Source: Fibrobacter sp. UWR2 (GTDB lineage: Bacteria > Fibrobacterota > Fibrobacteria > Fibrobacterales > Fibrobacteraceae). Taken from it: a DNA stretch of 64,000 bases. Of this stretch, positions 35,493-44,404 are shown piece after piece. The translations under genes were made by a program, and so were the position numbers. The number at the start of each line of letters is the position of its first letter. The stretch's first letter is position 1. Where the stretch lies: positions 62,001 to 126,000 of the forward strand of contig NZ_MWQE01000005.1 of assembly GCF_002210285.1 (NCBI RefSeq), given 5' to 3'. Under the pieces are notes generated by a model. The model searched no databases. It saw only the letters and a list, made by a program, of their open reading frames with translations, and was not told the DNA's origin.

Positions 35493-36537
35493 TACTTCGC
35501 CGGTTTTGCAGGTGCGTGACCTTTCGGTTGCTTTCGGGTACGACAAGAATGGCTGTCCGCGCGATGGCATAAAGCCATTGCAGGTTACGGACCGCGTCTC
35601 GTTCGAGATCAGTGCGGGTGAGTTCTTCGCGCTGGTAGGTGAGTCGGGCTGCGGCAAGAGCGTGACCTCCATGAGCATATTGAGACTGTTGCCTCAGCCG
35701 AGTGCTCGTATTGTCGAAGGCTCCGTGCTGTTCTATGGCTCGGGCGAGTCGCACAAGAATGCCGAACCCGTTGATCTTGTGAAATTGCCGCTTGCCGATT
35801 TGCAAAAGGTTCGCGGGTCCGAAATCGCGTGCATATTCCAGGAACCGATGCAGGCGCTGAATCCTGTCGTGACCATCAGGAAGCAGTTGCTTGAGGTGTT
35901 CAAGTTTGGTGGTGCCAAACTGGGTGCGGCCGACCCGCTGGCCGCAATCCGGGAGATGCTGGCTCTTGCAGGCTTCAACGACCCCGACCGCGTGCTGAAC
36001 GCCTACCCGCATGAACTTTCAGGCGGCATGCTCCAGCGCGTGTGTATCGTGATGGCGCTGCTCCCGAAGCCCAAGCTGATTATTGCCGACGAACCGACTA
36101 CAGCTCTCGACGTTACGGTGCAGGCGCAGGTCCTTGCGGTACTCAAGGATATGGCAAACCGCACGGGTACCGCGGTCCTGCTTATTACCCATAACATGGG
36201 GATTGTCTCGCAGTACGCGGACCGCGTGGCGGTGATGTACGCCGGCCGCATCGTAGAATGCGGCCCCGTGCGGGACGTGATCGACAATCCGATGCACCCC
36301 TATACGCAGGGGCTGCTGGCCGCCATCCCCGAAAACCACAGCGACATGCGTACAATGAAATCTATCCCAGGTAGCGTACCGCATCCGCGTGATTTTGTGG
36401 CTGGCTGTCGCTTTGCTGACCGCTGTGAAAAATGCGTGTCATTACCGGCCGAGTTGCAGGCCAGGTGCCGTTCGCAGGAAATCCCGCCGAAAGTAGGTGG
36501 CGAGCATTTCGCGCACTGTTTTAAAGATATTTCCTAA
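35485..36537 (+). CDS. Oligopeptide ABC transporter ATPase (OppD type)
   Basis: A 350-residue ATPase with Walker A GESGCGKS, signature LSGGMLQRV, Walker B LIIADEPTTALDVT, H-loop ITHN, and the Opp/Dpp C-terminal motif with Cys residues (CRFADRCEKC). ATG 35485 (GGGAGAT at 35474-35480 as ribosome binding site) is chosen over ATG 35455, which lies deep in the permease gene. Its end overlaps the convergent acyltransferase gene by 17 bases. Confidence 0.9.
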   Translation: MCNTSPVLQVRDLSVAFGYDKNGCPRDGIKPLQVTDRVSFEISAGEFFALVGESGCGKSVTSMSILRLLPQPSARIVEGSVLFYGSGESHKNAEPVDLVKLPLADLQKVRGSEIACIFQEPMQALNPVVTIRKQLLEVFKFGGAKLGAADPLAAIREMLALAGFNDPDRVLNAYPHELSGGMLQRVCIVMALLPKPKLIIADEPTTALDVTVQAQVLAVLKDMANRTGTAVLLITHNMGIVSQYADRVAVMYAGRIVECGPVRDVIDNPMHPYTQGLLAAIPENHSDMRTMKSIPGSVPHPRDFVAGCRFADRCEKCVSLPAELQARCRSQEIPPKVGGEHFAHCFKDIS

Positions 36538-37582
36538 TTCCGGGAACACGCCGGAACAGATAAACTAGACCGAGCGAAATCCCGAAGAACAGTAGGGTCA
36601 TCAGCGGGACTGTCACCAACGGGTGCGGAATCAGCATGGAAAGTTTGAATCCGTAAAACATCCGGATGAATAGCGGGTGGATGATGTAAACTCCCAGCAT
36701 GCATTTCGAAATATCGATGAGCCGCGATTGCGTCGACGTCCTGTCCTTAAATTTTTCGTGGAAAAAGCAGAAAACGCCTACTGCCATCAGGAACGTCGTT
36801 GGCCTGAAATTCCCGAAGAAGAACTCGTTCGGGGCATCGCGCAGTAGGCTGATGTACGTGGAGTAGAAAAAGGCGATAACCCACGAGAGAATTGCTCCCG
36901 CGTACACGATGCGGCGGGCCCTTTGCCCGATTCCATGGTGCGCGATGTAGAAGCCGGTCAGGTAAAAGCCCGCAAAAGTCGTGCAGCCGCGAATACCGAT
37001 ATTCTTATAGAGTGTAAAGTCGAACCATTTACCGAGCAGGTGGCTGACCGTCGGGAAAACGAGCCCGAAGGCAAAGAATATCGCGATGACATAGAGCACC
37101 ATGTGCTTGCTCGCATGCTCGGTAAACACGCGCAGAGCTGGCGTAATCAGGTAAAGCCCTGCAATCGCATATAGGAACCACAGGTGCGTCGCCGGCGTCG
37201 TGAAAAGTAGTACTGGCGCAGAGACCACGTTCAAAATCGTCTCGCCGATGCCCGCACCGGTCTTGAACCCCACACAGAGCGCATCGACAATGCCGTAAAA
37301 CATGACCCAGAATACGATCAGTGCGAGAATCCTCACGAGATTGTGCTTCAGCACTTTCTGGGGTGTGTGCGGGTACTTGGGCGAGAGCATGAACGCCCCG
37401 CTTATCATGATGAACACGCCTACGCCGAAACGTGAAAGGCTGTTCATGAAGTTGAGCACGAAGAAGTCGGGAGTATCTACCGGGGTGTCGTACCACGCGG
37501 AAGTCACCGTATGCTGGAAAACCACGACAAGCGCCGCAAAGATGCGTAGCCATTCGGCGTAAATCTCCCGCTGTTTTTCCAT
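36521..37582 (-). CDS. Acyltransferase family 3 membrane protein
   Basis: A 353-residue protein with about ten transmembrane helices. The N terminus EWLRIFAALVVVFQHTV holds the conserved R-x(10)-H of acyltransferase 3 proteins, which O-acetylate surface sugars. ATG 37582 overlaps the stop of the small gene upstream (TAATG), so translation is coupled. The substrate cannot be told. Confidence 0.85.
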   Translation of the reverse strand: MEKQREIYAEWLRIFAALVVVFQHTVTSAWYDTPVDTPDFFVLNFMNSLSRFGVGVFIMISGAFMLSPKYPHTPQKVLKHNLVRILALIVFWVMFYGIVDALCVGFKTGAGIGETILNVVSAPVLLFTTPATHLWFLYAIAGLYLITPALRVFTEHASKHMVLYVIAIFFAFGLVFPTVSHLLGKWFDFTLYKNIGIRGCTTFAGFYLTGFYIAHHGIGQRARRIVYAGAILSWVIAFFYSTYISLLRDAPNEFFFGNFRPTTFLMAVGVFCFFHEKFKDRTSTQSRLIDISKCMLGVYIIHPLFIRMFYGFKLSMLIPHPLVTVPLMTLLFFGISLGLVYLFRRVPGIRKYL

Positions 37583-37752
37583 TACTTGAGCCCGTATTTC
37601 TCGGCGACTTTTGCTCGGTCCTCGTCGGAAAGGCTCTTCAAATAGGCCTTCCAGCCGGGGCAGAAGTTGATATGGAAGCGCCAGAAACGCCCGAGCAGCG
37701 ACTTGGGATTCTCGTCGTATTTGGCCCGAAATTTGCAATCAGCACACGCCAT
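37582..37752 (-). CDS. 56-residue Cys-containing small protein
   Basis: The 56-residue protein starts MACADCKFRAKYDENPKSL, has a central RFWRFHINFCPGWKAY and ends KVAEKYGLK. A CxxC pair (residues 3 and 6) plus Cys31 could bind metal; the core is Trp/aromatic-rich. A perfect AAGGAG lies 8 bases before the minus-strand ATG 37752, and its TAA overlaps the acyltransferase ATG, which together make it a convincing gene despite its size. I believe similar small proteins occur in other anaerobes, but function is unknown. Confidence 0.82.
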   Translation of the reverse strand: MACADCKFRAKYDENPKSLLGRFWRFHINFCPGWKAYLKSLSDEDRAKVAEKYGLK

Positions 37753-37784
37753 AATGTAGCTCCTTGTTTATAAACATAAAAAAA

Positions 37785-37811
37785 TCCCTCACATTTTTGC
37801 GAGGGACTTTT
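37785..37811 (-). terminator. second terminator upstream of the small gene
   Basis: TCCCTC (37785-37790) / GAGGGA (37801-37806) with a 10-base loop; on the minus strand it is followed by seven T. It backs up the pfp terminator before the next minus-strand unit. Confidence 0.6.
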
Positions 37812-37820
37812 CAATGCTTG

Positions 37821-37848
37821 GAGATCCCCGCCTTCGCGGGGATGACAT
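37821..37848 (-). repeat. dispersed palindromic repeat, inverted orientation
   Basis: GAGATCCCCGC-cttc-GCGGGGATGAC, the reverse complement of the GTCATCCCCGC form. Confidence 0.75.
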
Positions 37849-37892
37849 TGGGTGAATTGACGCCTTCGGCGTCCGCCCTACGGCTCAAAAAT

Positions 37893-37921
37893 AAAAGAGA
37901 AGTCCTTTGGACTTCTCTTTT
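37893..37921. terminator. pfp terminator
   Basis: Perfect 13-bp stem AAAAGAGAAGTCC (37893-37905) / GGACTTCTCTTTT (37909-37921) with loop TTT, 22 bp past the pfp stop. Confidence 0.88.
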
Positions 37922-37943
37922 GCTTTATTCGCCTTGTAGGCTA

Positions 37944-39608
37944 TTACTTCACCTTGAGGGCGCCGCGTTCGAGCTTGATCGTGAAGTTCGTAACGTCGCA
38001 CACTTCGCTCGGACCCCAGTACTGGATCGGACCCGGGTAGGTGTAGGATTCAGTCTTGGCCCAAACGTCGCGGTTCTTGGCGAAGAACTTGAACGGAGCG
38101 CCGTTCAGTTCAACGAGAGCCTTCTGGATCACCGGCTTGTCGGCACCGTGACGACGTTCGATGTTCATCATCATGGTGATAGGAATGCCACCGGCAGTCC
38201 ACTTTTCGATGCCCTTCGTGAGGTCACGCACGGAGCTCATGTAGCCGTTCATCTTGTTGAAGGCGAGCACGGAGGCGGTGAAACCGAGGCTGTAGCAGTA
38301 GTCGGCGTCGAAGTTCGACGGAGCGGCGCAACGGCCTTCGTAACCGAAGAAGTGGTTGAGAGCGCTGAACTTGCCCTTGAAGTTCTTGCGGCTCTTGAGT
38401 TCCTTCTTGACCATCTCGATGATGAGCTTTTCGGTTTCGATGAGGGAAACCTGCACGTTGCCGTGGCTGTCGCGGTCGAGCATCAACTGGCCCTGAGTGG
38501 TGGAGGGGAGGCTCTTGAGGACTTCAGCAGAAGCCTTAGAGATCCACTTGCAGAGCAATTCCACCTTGGCGGCGGTGTCGAGACCTTCGACTTCCTTTTC
38601 GTGGTGGGCGAGGGCTTCAGAGAGTTCAGAGATGAGCACGCCGACATCCGGGATGAATTCGAGGAGGCCTTCCGGAATGAGAGCCACGCCGAAGTTCTTG
38701 CCGGCAGCGGCACGGGCAGCGACGATGTCTGCAACGTACTTGATGACCTGCTTGAGCTTCATCTTCTTGGCCTTGACTTCTTCAGAAATCAGGCAGATGT
38801 TCGGGTGGGTCTGGAGAGCGGCTTCGAGAGCGATGTGAGAAGCGCTACGGCCCATGAGCTTGATGAAGTGCCAGTACTTCTGGGCAGAGTTGGCATCGCG
38901 CATGATGTTGCCGATGAGTTCGGAGTAGGTCTTCACGGCGGTGTCGAAACCGAAGGAGGTTTCGATGTATTCGTTCTTGAGGTCGCCGTCGATGGTCTTC
39001 GGGCAGCCGCAAACAACGCAGGTAGCGCCGTGTGCCTGGAAGTATTCACCGAGAACAGCAGCGTTGGTGTTGGAGTCGTCACCACCGATGATCACGATAG
39101 CGTCGAGCTTCTGAGCCTTGGCAACAGCCATGCACTTCTTGAACTGTTCTTCAGTTTCGAGCTTGGTACGGCCGGACTGGATGATGTCGAATCCACCAGT
39201 GTTGCGGTAGGCGTCCATGATCTTTTCGTTGATCACGATGAACTTGCCGTTCTCGAGGCCGGACGGGCCGCCGAGGAAGCCGAGGAGCTTGGAATTCTTG
39301 CTGATGCTCTTGATACCGTCGAAGATACCCGCGATCACGTTGTGTCCACCGGGAGCCTGGCCGCCGGAGAGCACCACGCCTACGTTGAGGGCCTTGCCGG
39401 CAGCGGCCTTGGTGGCCTTCTTCATGCCGATGTACGGTGCACCGTAGGTGTTCGGGAACAGGGCCTTGATCTTGGCCTGGTCACGGACGGACTGGGTGGG
39501 CTTGCCCTTCACGAGAGCGACTTTGAGAGCACCGTCGCGGAGAGCGGCGGGGAGTTTCGGCTGGTAGGCCTTGCGGGCCTTGCCGAGGACGGACAGATTG
39601 TCAGCCAT
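37944..39608 (-). CDS. pfp: Diphosphate-fructose-6-phosphate 1-phosphotransferase
   Basis: A 554-residue PPi-dependent phosphofructokinase of the long (plant beta/spirochaete) type, a reversible glycolytic step that saves ATP. Motifs: GGQAPGGHNVI, GFLGGPSGL, IIGGDDSNTNA (the GDD typical of PPi enzymes), PKTIDGDL, MGRSASHIAL and EGRCAAPSNFD. AAGGAA lies 6-11 bases upstream of the minus-strand start. The leader is about 60 nt. Confidence 0.95.
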   Translation of the reverse strand: MADNLSVLGKARKAYQPKLPAALRDGALKVALVKGKPTQSVRDQAKIKALFPNTYGAPYIGMKKATKAAAGKALNVGVVLSGGQAPGGHNVIAGIFDGIKSISKNSKLLGFLGGPSGLENGKFIVINEKIMDAYRNTGGFDIIQSGRTKLETEEQFKKCMAVAKAQKLDAIVIIGGDDSNTNAAVLGEYFQAHGATCVVCGCPKTIDGDLKNEYIETSFGFDTAVKTYSELIGNIMRDANSAQKYWHFIKLMGRSASHIALEAALQTHPNICLISEEVKAKKMKLKQVIKYVADIVAARAAAGKNFGVALIPEGLLEFIPDVGVLISELSEALAHHEKEVEGLDTAAKVELLCKWISKASAEVLKSLPSTTQGQLMLDRDSHGNVQVSLIETEKLIIEMVKKELKSRKNFKGKFSALNHFFGYEGRCAAPSNFDADYCYSLGFTASVLAFNKMNGYMSSVRDLTKGIEKWTAGGIPITMMMNIERRHGADKPVIQKALVELNGAPFKFFAKNRDVWAKTESYTYPGPIQYWGPSEVCDVTNFTIKLERGALKVK

Positions 39609-39674
39609 TGTTTCTTCCTTTTGAATTTTCGCGCAGCCAAAACCGCGCGGTCATGGGTTAAAAAATTACGCGAG

Positions 39675-39706
39675 TAAATATAGTAAAAGGCGAGTGCAGC
39701 GGCAAA
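39675..39706 (-). promoter_or_regulatory. pfp promoter (TTTG-N20-TATATTTA)
   Basis: On the minus strand, TTTG (39703-39706), 20-base spacer, TATATTTA (39675-39682). Bases 39681-39706 are identical to the metG promoter over 26 bp, spacer included. Confidence 0.65.
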
Positions 39707-39710
39707 AGAA

Positions 39711-39733
39711 AACCCGGCAAATCAGCCGGGCTT
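39711..39733 (-). terminator. terminator of the CotH lipoprotein gene
   Basis: AACCCGGC (39711-39718) / GCCGGGCTT (39725-39733); the minus strand continues TTTTC. Confidence 0.7.
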
Positions 39734-39757
39734 CTCGAGGAGGTGAATAAGGGTCTG

Positions 39758-41968
39758 TTATTTAAAGTTCGCGGTAATGTTCGTTTGGCCGTTAATCTGA
39801 ATCTTGCGCGGGTTCTGCGTCTGGCCATCAGACCAGTTCGAGAAAACAGACCCGTTCGACGGAACCGCGGTAATCTCCATTTCCATGCCAGTGAAGAACT
39901 TACCCTGATAATTGCTGCTCGGGAGTTTCATGCCTTCTACGAGCACGGAGCCGCTTCCGCTGACGTTGATGCTCACGTTGGCTTCGCCCGAGAGGCCGAA
40001 GTAGTTGGCCATTTCCTGCCTAAATGTCTGGGTGCGATTCTGGGCGAACCTCAGGATGTCAGCGCCAGAAGGCGACCAGTTGTACTTGGCCTGGTTGCGG
40101 GGCCAGCGCTGTTGGTCGCGGGACTGTTCGGAACTCGGAAGCATGTTGAGCTGGTTCTGCACAGCCTTCTGGACCTTTTCGTAGGTCAGGTAGTCGTTCA
40201 GGAGGATACAACCCTGGTTGATAAACAGGCGCTTGAAATCGGGATTTTCCAAAAGCTTTTTCAGCATGTTGCCGATTGTGGTATTGCCTCCCGAGCTCCA
40301 GCCGCCCATGCCGCCTATATCCCAGTTGCCCATGCCGCCGGGTTGCTGGCCACCAGGCTGCTGCTGACCGCCCTGGTTCATGGTGGCGCTGCCGAGCACC
40401 CACTGGAACATGTTCTGGCTTTCGGTGTCAAATCCCATGATGCCCGGGGTAAATCCGTAGCCGTGGTCCACGTCGAAAATCATGAACTTGAACGGATAAC
40501 CGTTCTGCGGGCTGCCCCAGGCGCGGATGTTGTTGTTCGGCCAGTCTCCGTTATGGATGTACATTTCGGCAACCATGTACTGGGCAAAACTGCTGACGTT
40601 CATCTTTTCTTTAATCTGCGCATAGGACTGGTTGTTTTCGCCTGCGAAGTTTCCGCTGGTAATCGAGTTTGTCAGCTGGCTGAATTCAGAACTGGATGCT
40701 CCGTTGGTTCCGCTGGGTGCCCATCCGTTGACGCATCCCTGCTCGCCGTTGGAGCAGTTCTTGACAACGTTGATGCTTTTGGAATCAATGCCGTAGTTGG
40801 TCTCGACAAAACTCCTGTTCAGGCGTTCGCGCAAGTCGTGGATGCCGAAGTATTCGCCGTTGTAGAACACAACCACCTGGAGGCTGCGCTGGTAATCCAC
40901 GTCGGTACCTTCCATGAGGCTCACCAGCATGGGGTCGCCAAAGTAGTCGGTCCAGAAACGGTTACCGTTGTTGCGCAGGTTGAAACTCTTGATTTTCTTC
41001 GCTTCGGGGCGAGTCTTGAAGAATGAATATTTTAAAACCTTGTCGCCGTAGTCGTCGTTATCCATCTTGATGGCGACACTCTTCTTGGGCTTGTAGCGGC
41101 TGTAGTTACCGATAATGGAAATGCCTGCGTCGATTTCCCAGGTCTTTTCGGTGGAGGAACTGCCCTTTTCGAAGTATTCCACGTGTACAGGGAGTTCGTC
41201 GTCCTTCCAGAAGTTCGCCTGCTTGCAGGGCTCGGTACATTTGGGATTGTTGGTGTCATCGCCGCCGACATCAAAACTCCATTGACTCTGCGGGTTATTG
41301 GTCAAGTCGCCGGTTGCGTAAAGGCCTGCGCTTGAATCGAACATGTCGTGATGGTTTACGGTTAAAGCCACCACCGGTATAGAGACGTTCTCGTTAATAA
41401 AGTAGGTCTGCGTCGTGGTATCTGCCGGCTGTCCATTCACGAATTCGGAGCAGCGTACTACGGAATTCTGCGTAATCTGCTTGGGCTGAGTAATCTGTTC
41501 CGAGTTCTGGGTGGGGAAGGAGCCGTCAAAGGTGCACTTGATCTGCCCGCCCTTCTGCGGGGTAGGCGGATCGATGGTCAGGTTCTTGTAGAAACCTGCC
41601 TTCGGGAGGAAGGTCTCCTTGGCTTTGTGGTTGTCGTCGTATTCCTTGAGCCCGCTCGAGGAAGATGCGATGGGGTTAATTGCCGATGAACTGGAAATGC
41701 CGGGCAGAATCGCTGAACTTGATGAAAGACCGGGAAATACGGAACTGGATATCTGCGGGTTCGGGATGGTTGTGGAACTAAGCGGATTTTCCTGCCCTTG
41801 GTTCGGGTCGCCCGGCTGGTTATTTGGGTCGTTGGGGTCGACTACGGGAATGGAGTCCTGTATGCTGGCATACGGGTCGATTGGGTTAGTTCCGGTTGGC
41901 TCGTCGGAGCATGCCGTAAAGACGGCCGTGGCAAGGACAACGGGGAAAAGAAGCACTTTTCTTTGCAT
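39758..41968 (-). CDS. CotH-kinase family lipoprotein
   Basis: A 736-residue lipoprotein (lipobox VFTAC, Cys20) with Ser-rich linkers (residues about 60-105). The central region is a CotH protein-kinase-like domain: GEYFGIHDLRERLNRSFVETNYG, the inserted metal-binding part MYIHNGDWPNNNIRAW, and FMIFDVDHGYGF with the DxD-type aspartates. A Gly/Gln-rich loop (MNQGGQQQPGGQQPGGMG) is inserted after it. The last 75 residues form a repeat like bacterial InlB-B/BACON-type Ig folds (VFSNWSDG). Start ATG 41968 follows AGGAGA. CotH proteins in cellulolytic anaerobes may join surface complexes; the substrate is unknown. Confidence 0.87.
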   Translation of the reverse strand: MQRKVLLFPVVLATAVFTACSDEPTGTNPIDPYASIQDSIPVVDPNDPNNQPGDPNQGQENPLSSTTIPNPQISSSVFPGLSSSSAILPGISSSSAINPIASSSSGLKEYDDNHKAKETFLPKAGFYKNLTIDPPTPQKGGQIKCTFDGSFPTQNSEQITQPKQITQNSVVRCSEFVNGQPADTTTQTYFINENVSIPVVALTVNHHDMFDSSAGLYATGDLTNNPQSQWSFDVGGDDTNNPKCTEPCKQANFWKDDELPVHVEYFEKGSSSTEKTWEIDAGISIIGNYSRYKPKKSVAIKMDNDDYGDKVLKYSFFKTRPEAKKIKSFNLRNNGNRFWTDYFGDPMLVSLMEGTDVDYQRSLQVVVFYNGEYFGIHDLRERLNRSFVETNYGIDSKSINVVKNCSNGEQGCVNGWAPSGTNGASSSEFSQLTNSITSGNFAGENNQSYAQIKEKMNVSSFAQYMVAEMYIHNGDWPNNNIRAWGSPQNGYPFKFMIFDVDHGYGFTPGIMGFDTESQNMFQWVLGSATMNQGGQQQPGGQQPGGMGNWDIGGMGGWSSGGNTTIGNMLKKLLENPDFKRLFINQGCILLNDYLTYEKVQKAVQNQLNMLPSSEQSRDQQRWPRNQAKYNWSPSGADILRFAQNRTQTFRQEMANYFGLSGEANVSINVSGSGSVLVEGMKLPSSNYQGKFFTGMEMEITAVPSNGSVFSNWSDGQTQNPRKIQINGQTNITANFK

Positions 41969-42154
41969 ACATTCTCCTGATGATGTATAGCATTTGCACA
42001 CACACCGACACACACCGGTCCTTAAATTAATATGGTTTTCCCGTTACTTTGTCTTTGTTAAGGGATTATTTACATGTTTTTCGGGGTGAAAAGTGCCATT
42101 TTTGATTAAAATCACGCATTTTCAATGGTGGGCGAGACTAAATGCCCCGATAAA

Positions 42155-42197
42155 CAAAAAAAAGGATTAAACGTCTATAAAATAGACCGTTTAATCC
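42155..42197 (-). terminator. aspS terminator
   Basis: GGATTAAACG (42164-42173) / CGTTTAATCC (42188-42197), extended by TCTAT/ATAGA with one bulged C; eight or nine T follow on the minus strand. The remaining 41969-42154 shows nothing clear except the start region of the CotH gene. Confidence 0.88.
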
Positions 42198-42235
42198 TCG
42201 ATTTTGACGCTTTACAATAAAGGCTACGTCAAAAC

Positions 42236-44023
42236 TTATTTGGCCTGCTTGGGCATCTGCACGGAGATGTGGATGTCCTGCAACTGCTGGAGGTCCACTT
42301 CGCTCGGGCACTGGTCCATCGGGCTAGAAGCACTCGTGTTCTTCGGGAACGCGATGTAGTCACGGATGGATTCTTCACCTTCCATGGTAGCCACGACGCG
42401 GTCGAGACCGAAGGCGAGACCACCGTGCGGAGGAGCGCCGTACTTGAAGGCGTCGACGAAGAAGCCGAACTTGGTGCGAACCTGTTCTTCGGTAAGGCCG
42501 AGCAGGCGGAACACCTTTTCTTGGACTTCCGGGTTGTGGATACGGATAGAACCGCCACCGATTTCCACGCCGTTCAGAACGAGGTCGTAGGCTTCGGCGT
42601 TGCAATCCTTGAGGTTGCCACCGAGCATCATGTCCAGGTGTTCCGGAAGCGGGTTGGTGAACGGATGGTGCATGGCCATGTAGCGGCCTTCGGTGTCGCT
42701 GTATTCGAACATCGGAAATTCGGTAATCCACACAAATTCGCGCTTCTTCGGGTCGCGGAGGCCCTTGATGCGGGCGACTTCCAGACGGAGCTGGCCCATA
42801 GCCGTAGCAGCAACCTTTTCCGGACCGGCGATGAAGAACATCATGTCGCCGCACTTGGCGCCAACAGCGTCGCGCAGTTCGTTGAGCTGTTCGGTCGTGA
42901 AGAACTTGCCGACCTGCGTTTCCACTTCGTCGTTTTCCTTGACGCGCATCCACACGAGGCCCTTGGAACCGTACTTGCCCACGTAGGCTGTGAGTTCGTC
43001 AATCTGCTTGCGGGTGAAGTCAACGCAACCCTTGGCAGCGATACCGCGGATCTTGCCACCGGCGGCAACGCAGTTCTTGAACACGCCGAAGTTGGACTTT
43101 GCACCGATTTCGGACACATCGTGGATTTCGAGGTCGAAGCGGAGGTCCGGCTTGTCGGAACCGTACTTGAGCATGGCTTCGTGCCACTTCATACGGCGAA
43201 TCTTCTTGGGAGGTTCGAAGTTCCAAACCTTACCGAGAACTTCGGTCACGAACTTGTCGAACATTTCCATGACTTCGTCCTGGTTGACGAAGGACATTTC
43301 AACGTCGATCTGCGTGAATTCCGGCTGACGGTCAGCGCGGAGGTCTTCGTCGCGGAAGCACTTGGCAATCTGGAAGTAGCGGTCCATGCCGGCAATCATC
43401 AAGAGCTGCTTGTACTGCTGCGGAGACTGCGGAAGGGCGTAGAACTTGCCCGGGTTCACGCGGGACGGCACGAGGTAGTCACGGGCGCCTTCCGGAGTGG
43501 ACTTGCAAAGGCACGGAGTTTCGATGTTTTCAAAACCGTTAGCGTAGAAGAAGTCGTACACGGCCTTGAGGAAGCGGCTCTTGAGGAGGAGCTTCTTCTG
43601 GATCCACGGGCGGCGGAGGTCCAGGTAGCGGTACTGCAAGCGGAGGTCGTCGTTTTCCTTGCATTCTTCGTTCGGGTCGTTAATGGCGAGCGGAGAAGTG
43701 AGAGCGGCGTTCAGGATTTCGAGCTTGTCGGCCTTGACTTCGATTTCACCCGTAGCGAGCTTTTCGTTGGTGTTGCCTTCTTCGCGGGCGTAGACCTTAC
43801 CAGTCACGTAAATAACGTATTCGTTACGGAGCTGTTCGGCGGTCTTCAACACGTCGGCGTTGTAGTCGGGGTTGAAAACGATCTGGGTCTTGCCATACTT
43901 GTCGCGGAGGTCAACGAAAATCACACCACCATGGTCACGGCGGCGATCCACCCAACCGGCGAGTGTTACGGTCTGGCCAACATCTTCCTTGCGAAGCTGG
44001 CCGCAGTTATGTGTACGTTTCAT
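42236..44023 (-). CDS. aspS: Aspartyl-tRNA synthetase
   Basis: A 595-residue class II synthetase of bacterial type: N-terminal OB anticodon-binding domain (GWVDRRRDHGGVIFVDLRD), motif 2 FRDEDLRADRQPEFTQIDVE, the bacterial GAD insertion, and motif 3 GLAFGLDRVVATM. Both discriminating and non-discriminating forms exist; this cannot be decided here. The minus-strand AAGGA is 9 bases before ATG 44023. Confidence 0.97.
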   Translation of the reverse strand: MKRTHNCGQLRKEDVGQTVTLAGWVDRRRDHGGVIFVDLRDKYGKTQIVFNPDYNADVLKTAEQLRNEYVIYVTGKVYAREEGNTNEKLATGEIEVKADKLEILNAALTSPLAINDPNEECKENDDLRLQYRYLDLRRPWIQKKLLLKSRFLKAVYDFFYANGFENIETPCLCKSTPEGARDYLVPSRVNPGKFYALPQSPQQYKQLLMIAGMDRYFQIAKCFRDEDLRADRQPEFTQIDVEMSFVNQDEVMEMFDKFVTEVLGKVWNFEPPKKIRRMKWHEAMLKYGSDKPDLRFDLEIHDVSEIGAKSNFGVFKNCVAAGGKIRGIAAKGCVDFTRKQIDELTAYVGKYGSKGLVWMRVKENDEVETQVGKFFTTEQLNELRDAVGAKCGDMMFFIAGPEKVAATAMGQLRLEVARIKGLRDPKKREFVWITEFPMFEYSDTEGRYMAMHHPFTNPLPEHLDMMLGGNLKDCNAEAYDLVLNGVEIGGGSIRIHNPEVQEKVFRLLGLTEEQVRTKFGFFVDAFKYGAPPHGGLAFGLDRVVATMEGEESIRDYIAFPKNTSASSPMDQCPSEVDLQQLQDIHISVQMPKQAK

Positions 44024-44054
44024 GGTTGTATCCTTGAAGATAATTTTTCGGGCG

Positions 44055-44062
44055 TAAATATA
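44055..44062 (-). promoter_or_regulatory. aspS -7/-10 element
   Basis: Minus-strand TATATTTA inside TTTTACTATATTTACG, about 31 bases before the start codon. Confidence 0.45.
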
Positions 44063-44098
44063 GTAAAAACGTGATTGTTATCTCTGAAAAACGTTTAT

Positions 44099-44175
44099 GT
44101 CATCCCCGCTATACGATACTTGGCAACTTGTTGCCATAGTAGAGTTATCCTCTTTGGGGAGAAGACGGGGATTTC
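44099..44175 (+). repeat. expanded dispersed palindrome with an inner hairpin
   Basis: Outer arms GTCATCCCCG ... CGGGGATTTC are those of the short repeat, but 60 bases separate them and contain a second hairpin TGGCAAC-tt-GTTGCCA (about 44119-44134). Confidence 0.55.
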
Positions 44176-44404
44176 TTTTGCATTGCATTTTTCACTTTTT
44201 TGTTTTGTAAAGTCAGATTTTACACAATCTGTGCTTTTTCGTCGGGAAAAAATGCTTTTTTGTCTTTTTTTTCAAAAATTTTCATTTTTTTCTGAACTTT
44301 TGGCAAAAACTACTTGTATATTACTAACGAAATTTTCTGGATTAGGGCTAGCAGGGCCGTTTTTTGTCATGTAGTCCTGTCCGGATTCGTAATTGGAGAT
44401 ATAT
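44176..44404. other. AT-rich leader of the V-ATPase operon
   Basis: No gene is seen. Long T tracts and an imperfect palindrome GTAAAGTCAGATTTTAC (44207-44223) precede TATATTAC at about 44316, the best -10 candidate, some 85 bases before atpE. Confidence 0.5.

Noticed and set aside
37764-39677. 637-codon open frame opposite pfp
   Set aside because: Antisense shadow rich in His, Val and Glu, typical of reverse-complemented biased codons.
42269-44074. 601-codon open frame opposite aspS
   Set aside because: Antisense shadow of a clear synthetase gene.
44296-44321. Sigma-54 promoter before the V-ATPase operon
   Set aside because: TTGGCAAAAACTACTTGT starts well, but the -12 GC is TT at the required 10-base spacing.
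44075-44374. 99-codon open frame before atpE
   Set aside because: Runs through the expanded palindrome and T tracts; not coding in style.
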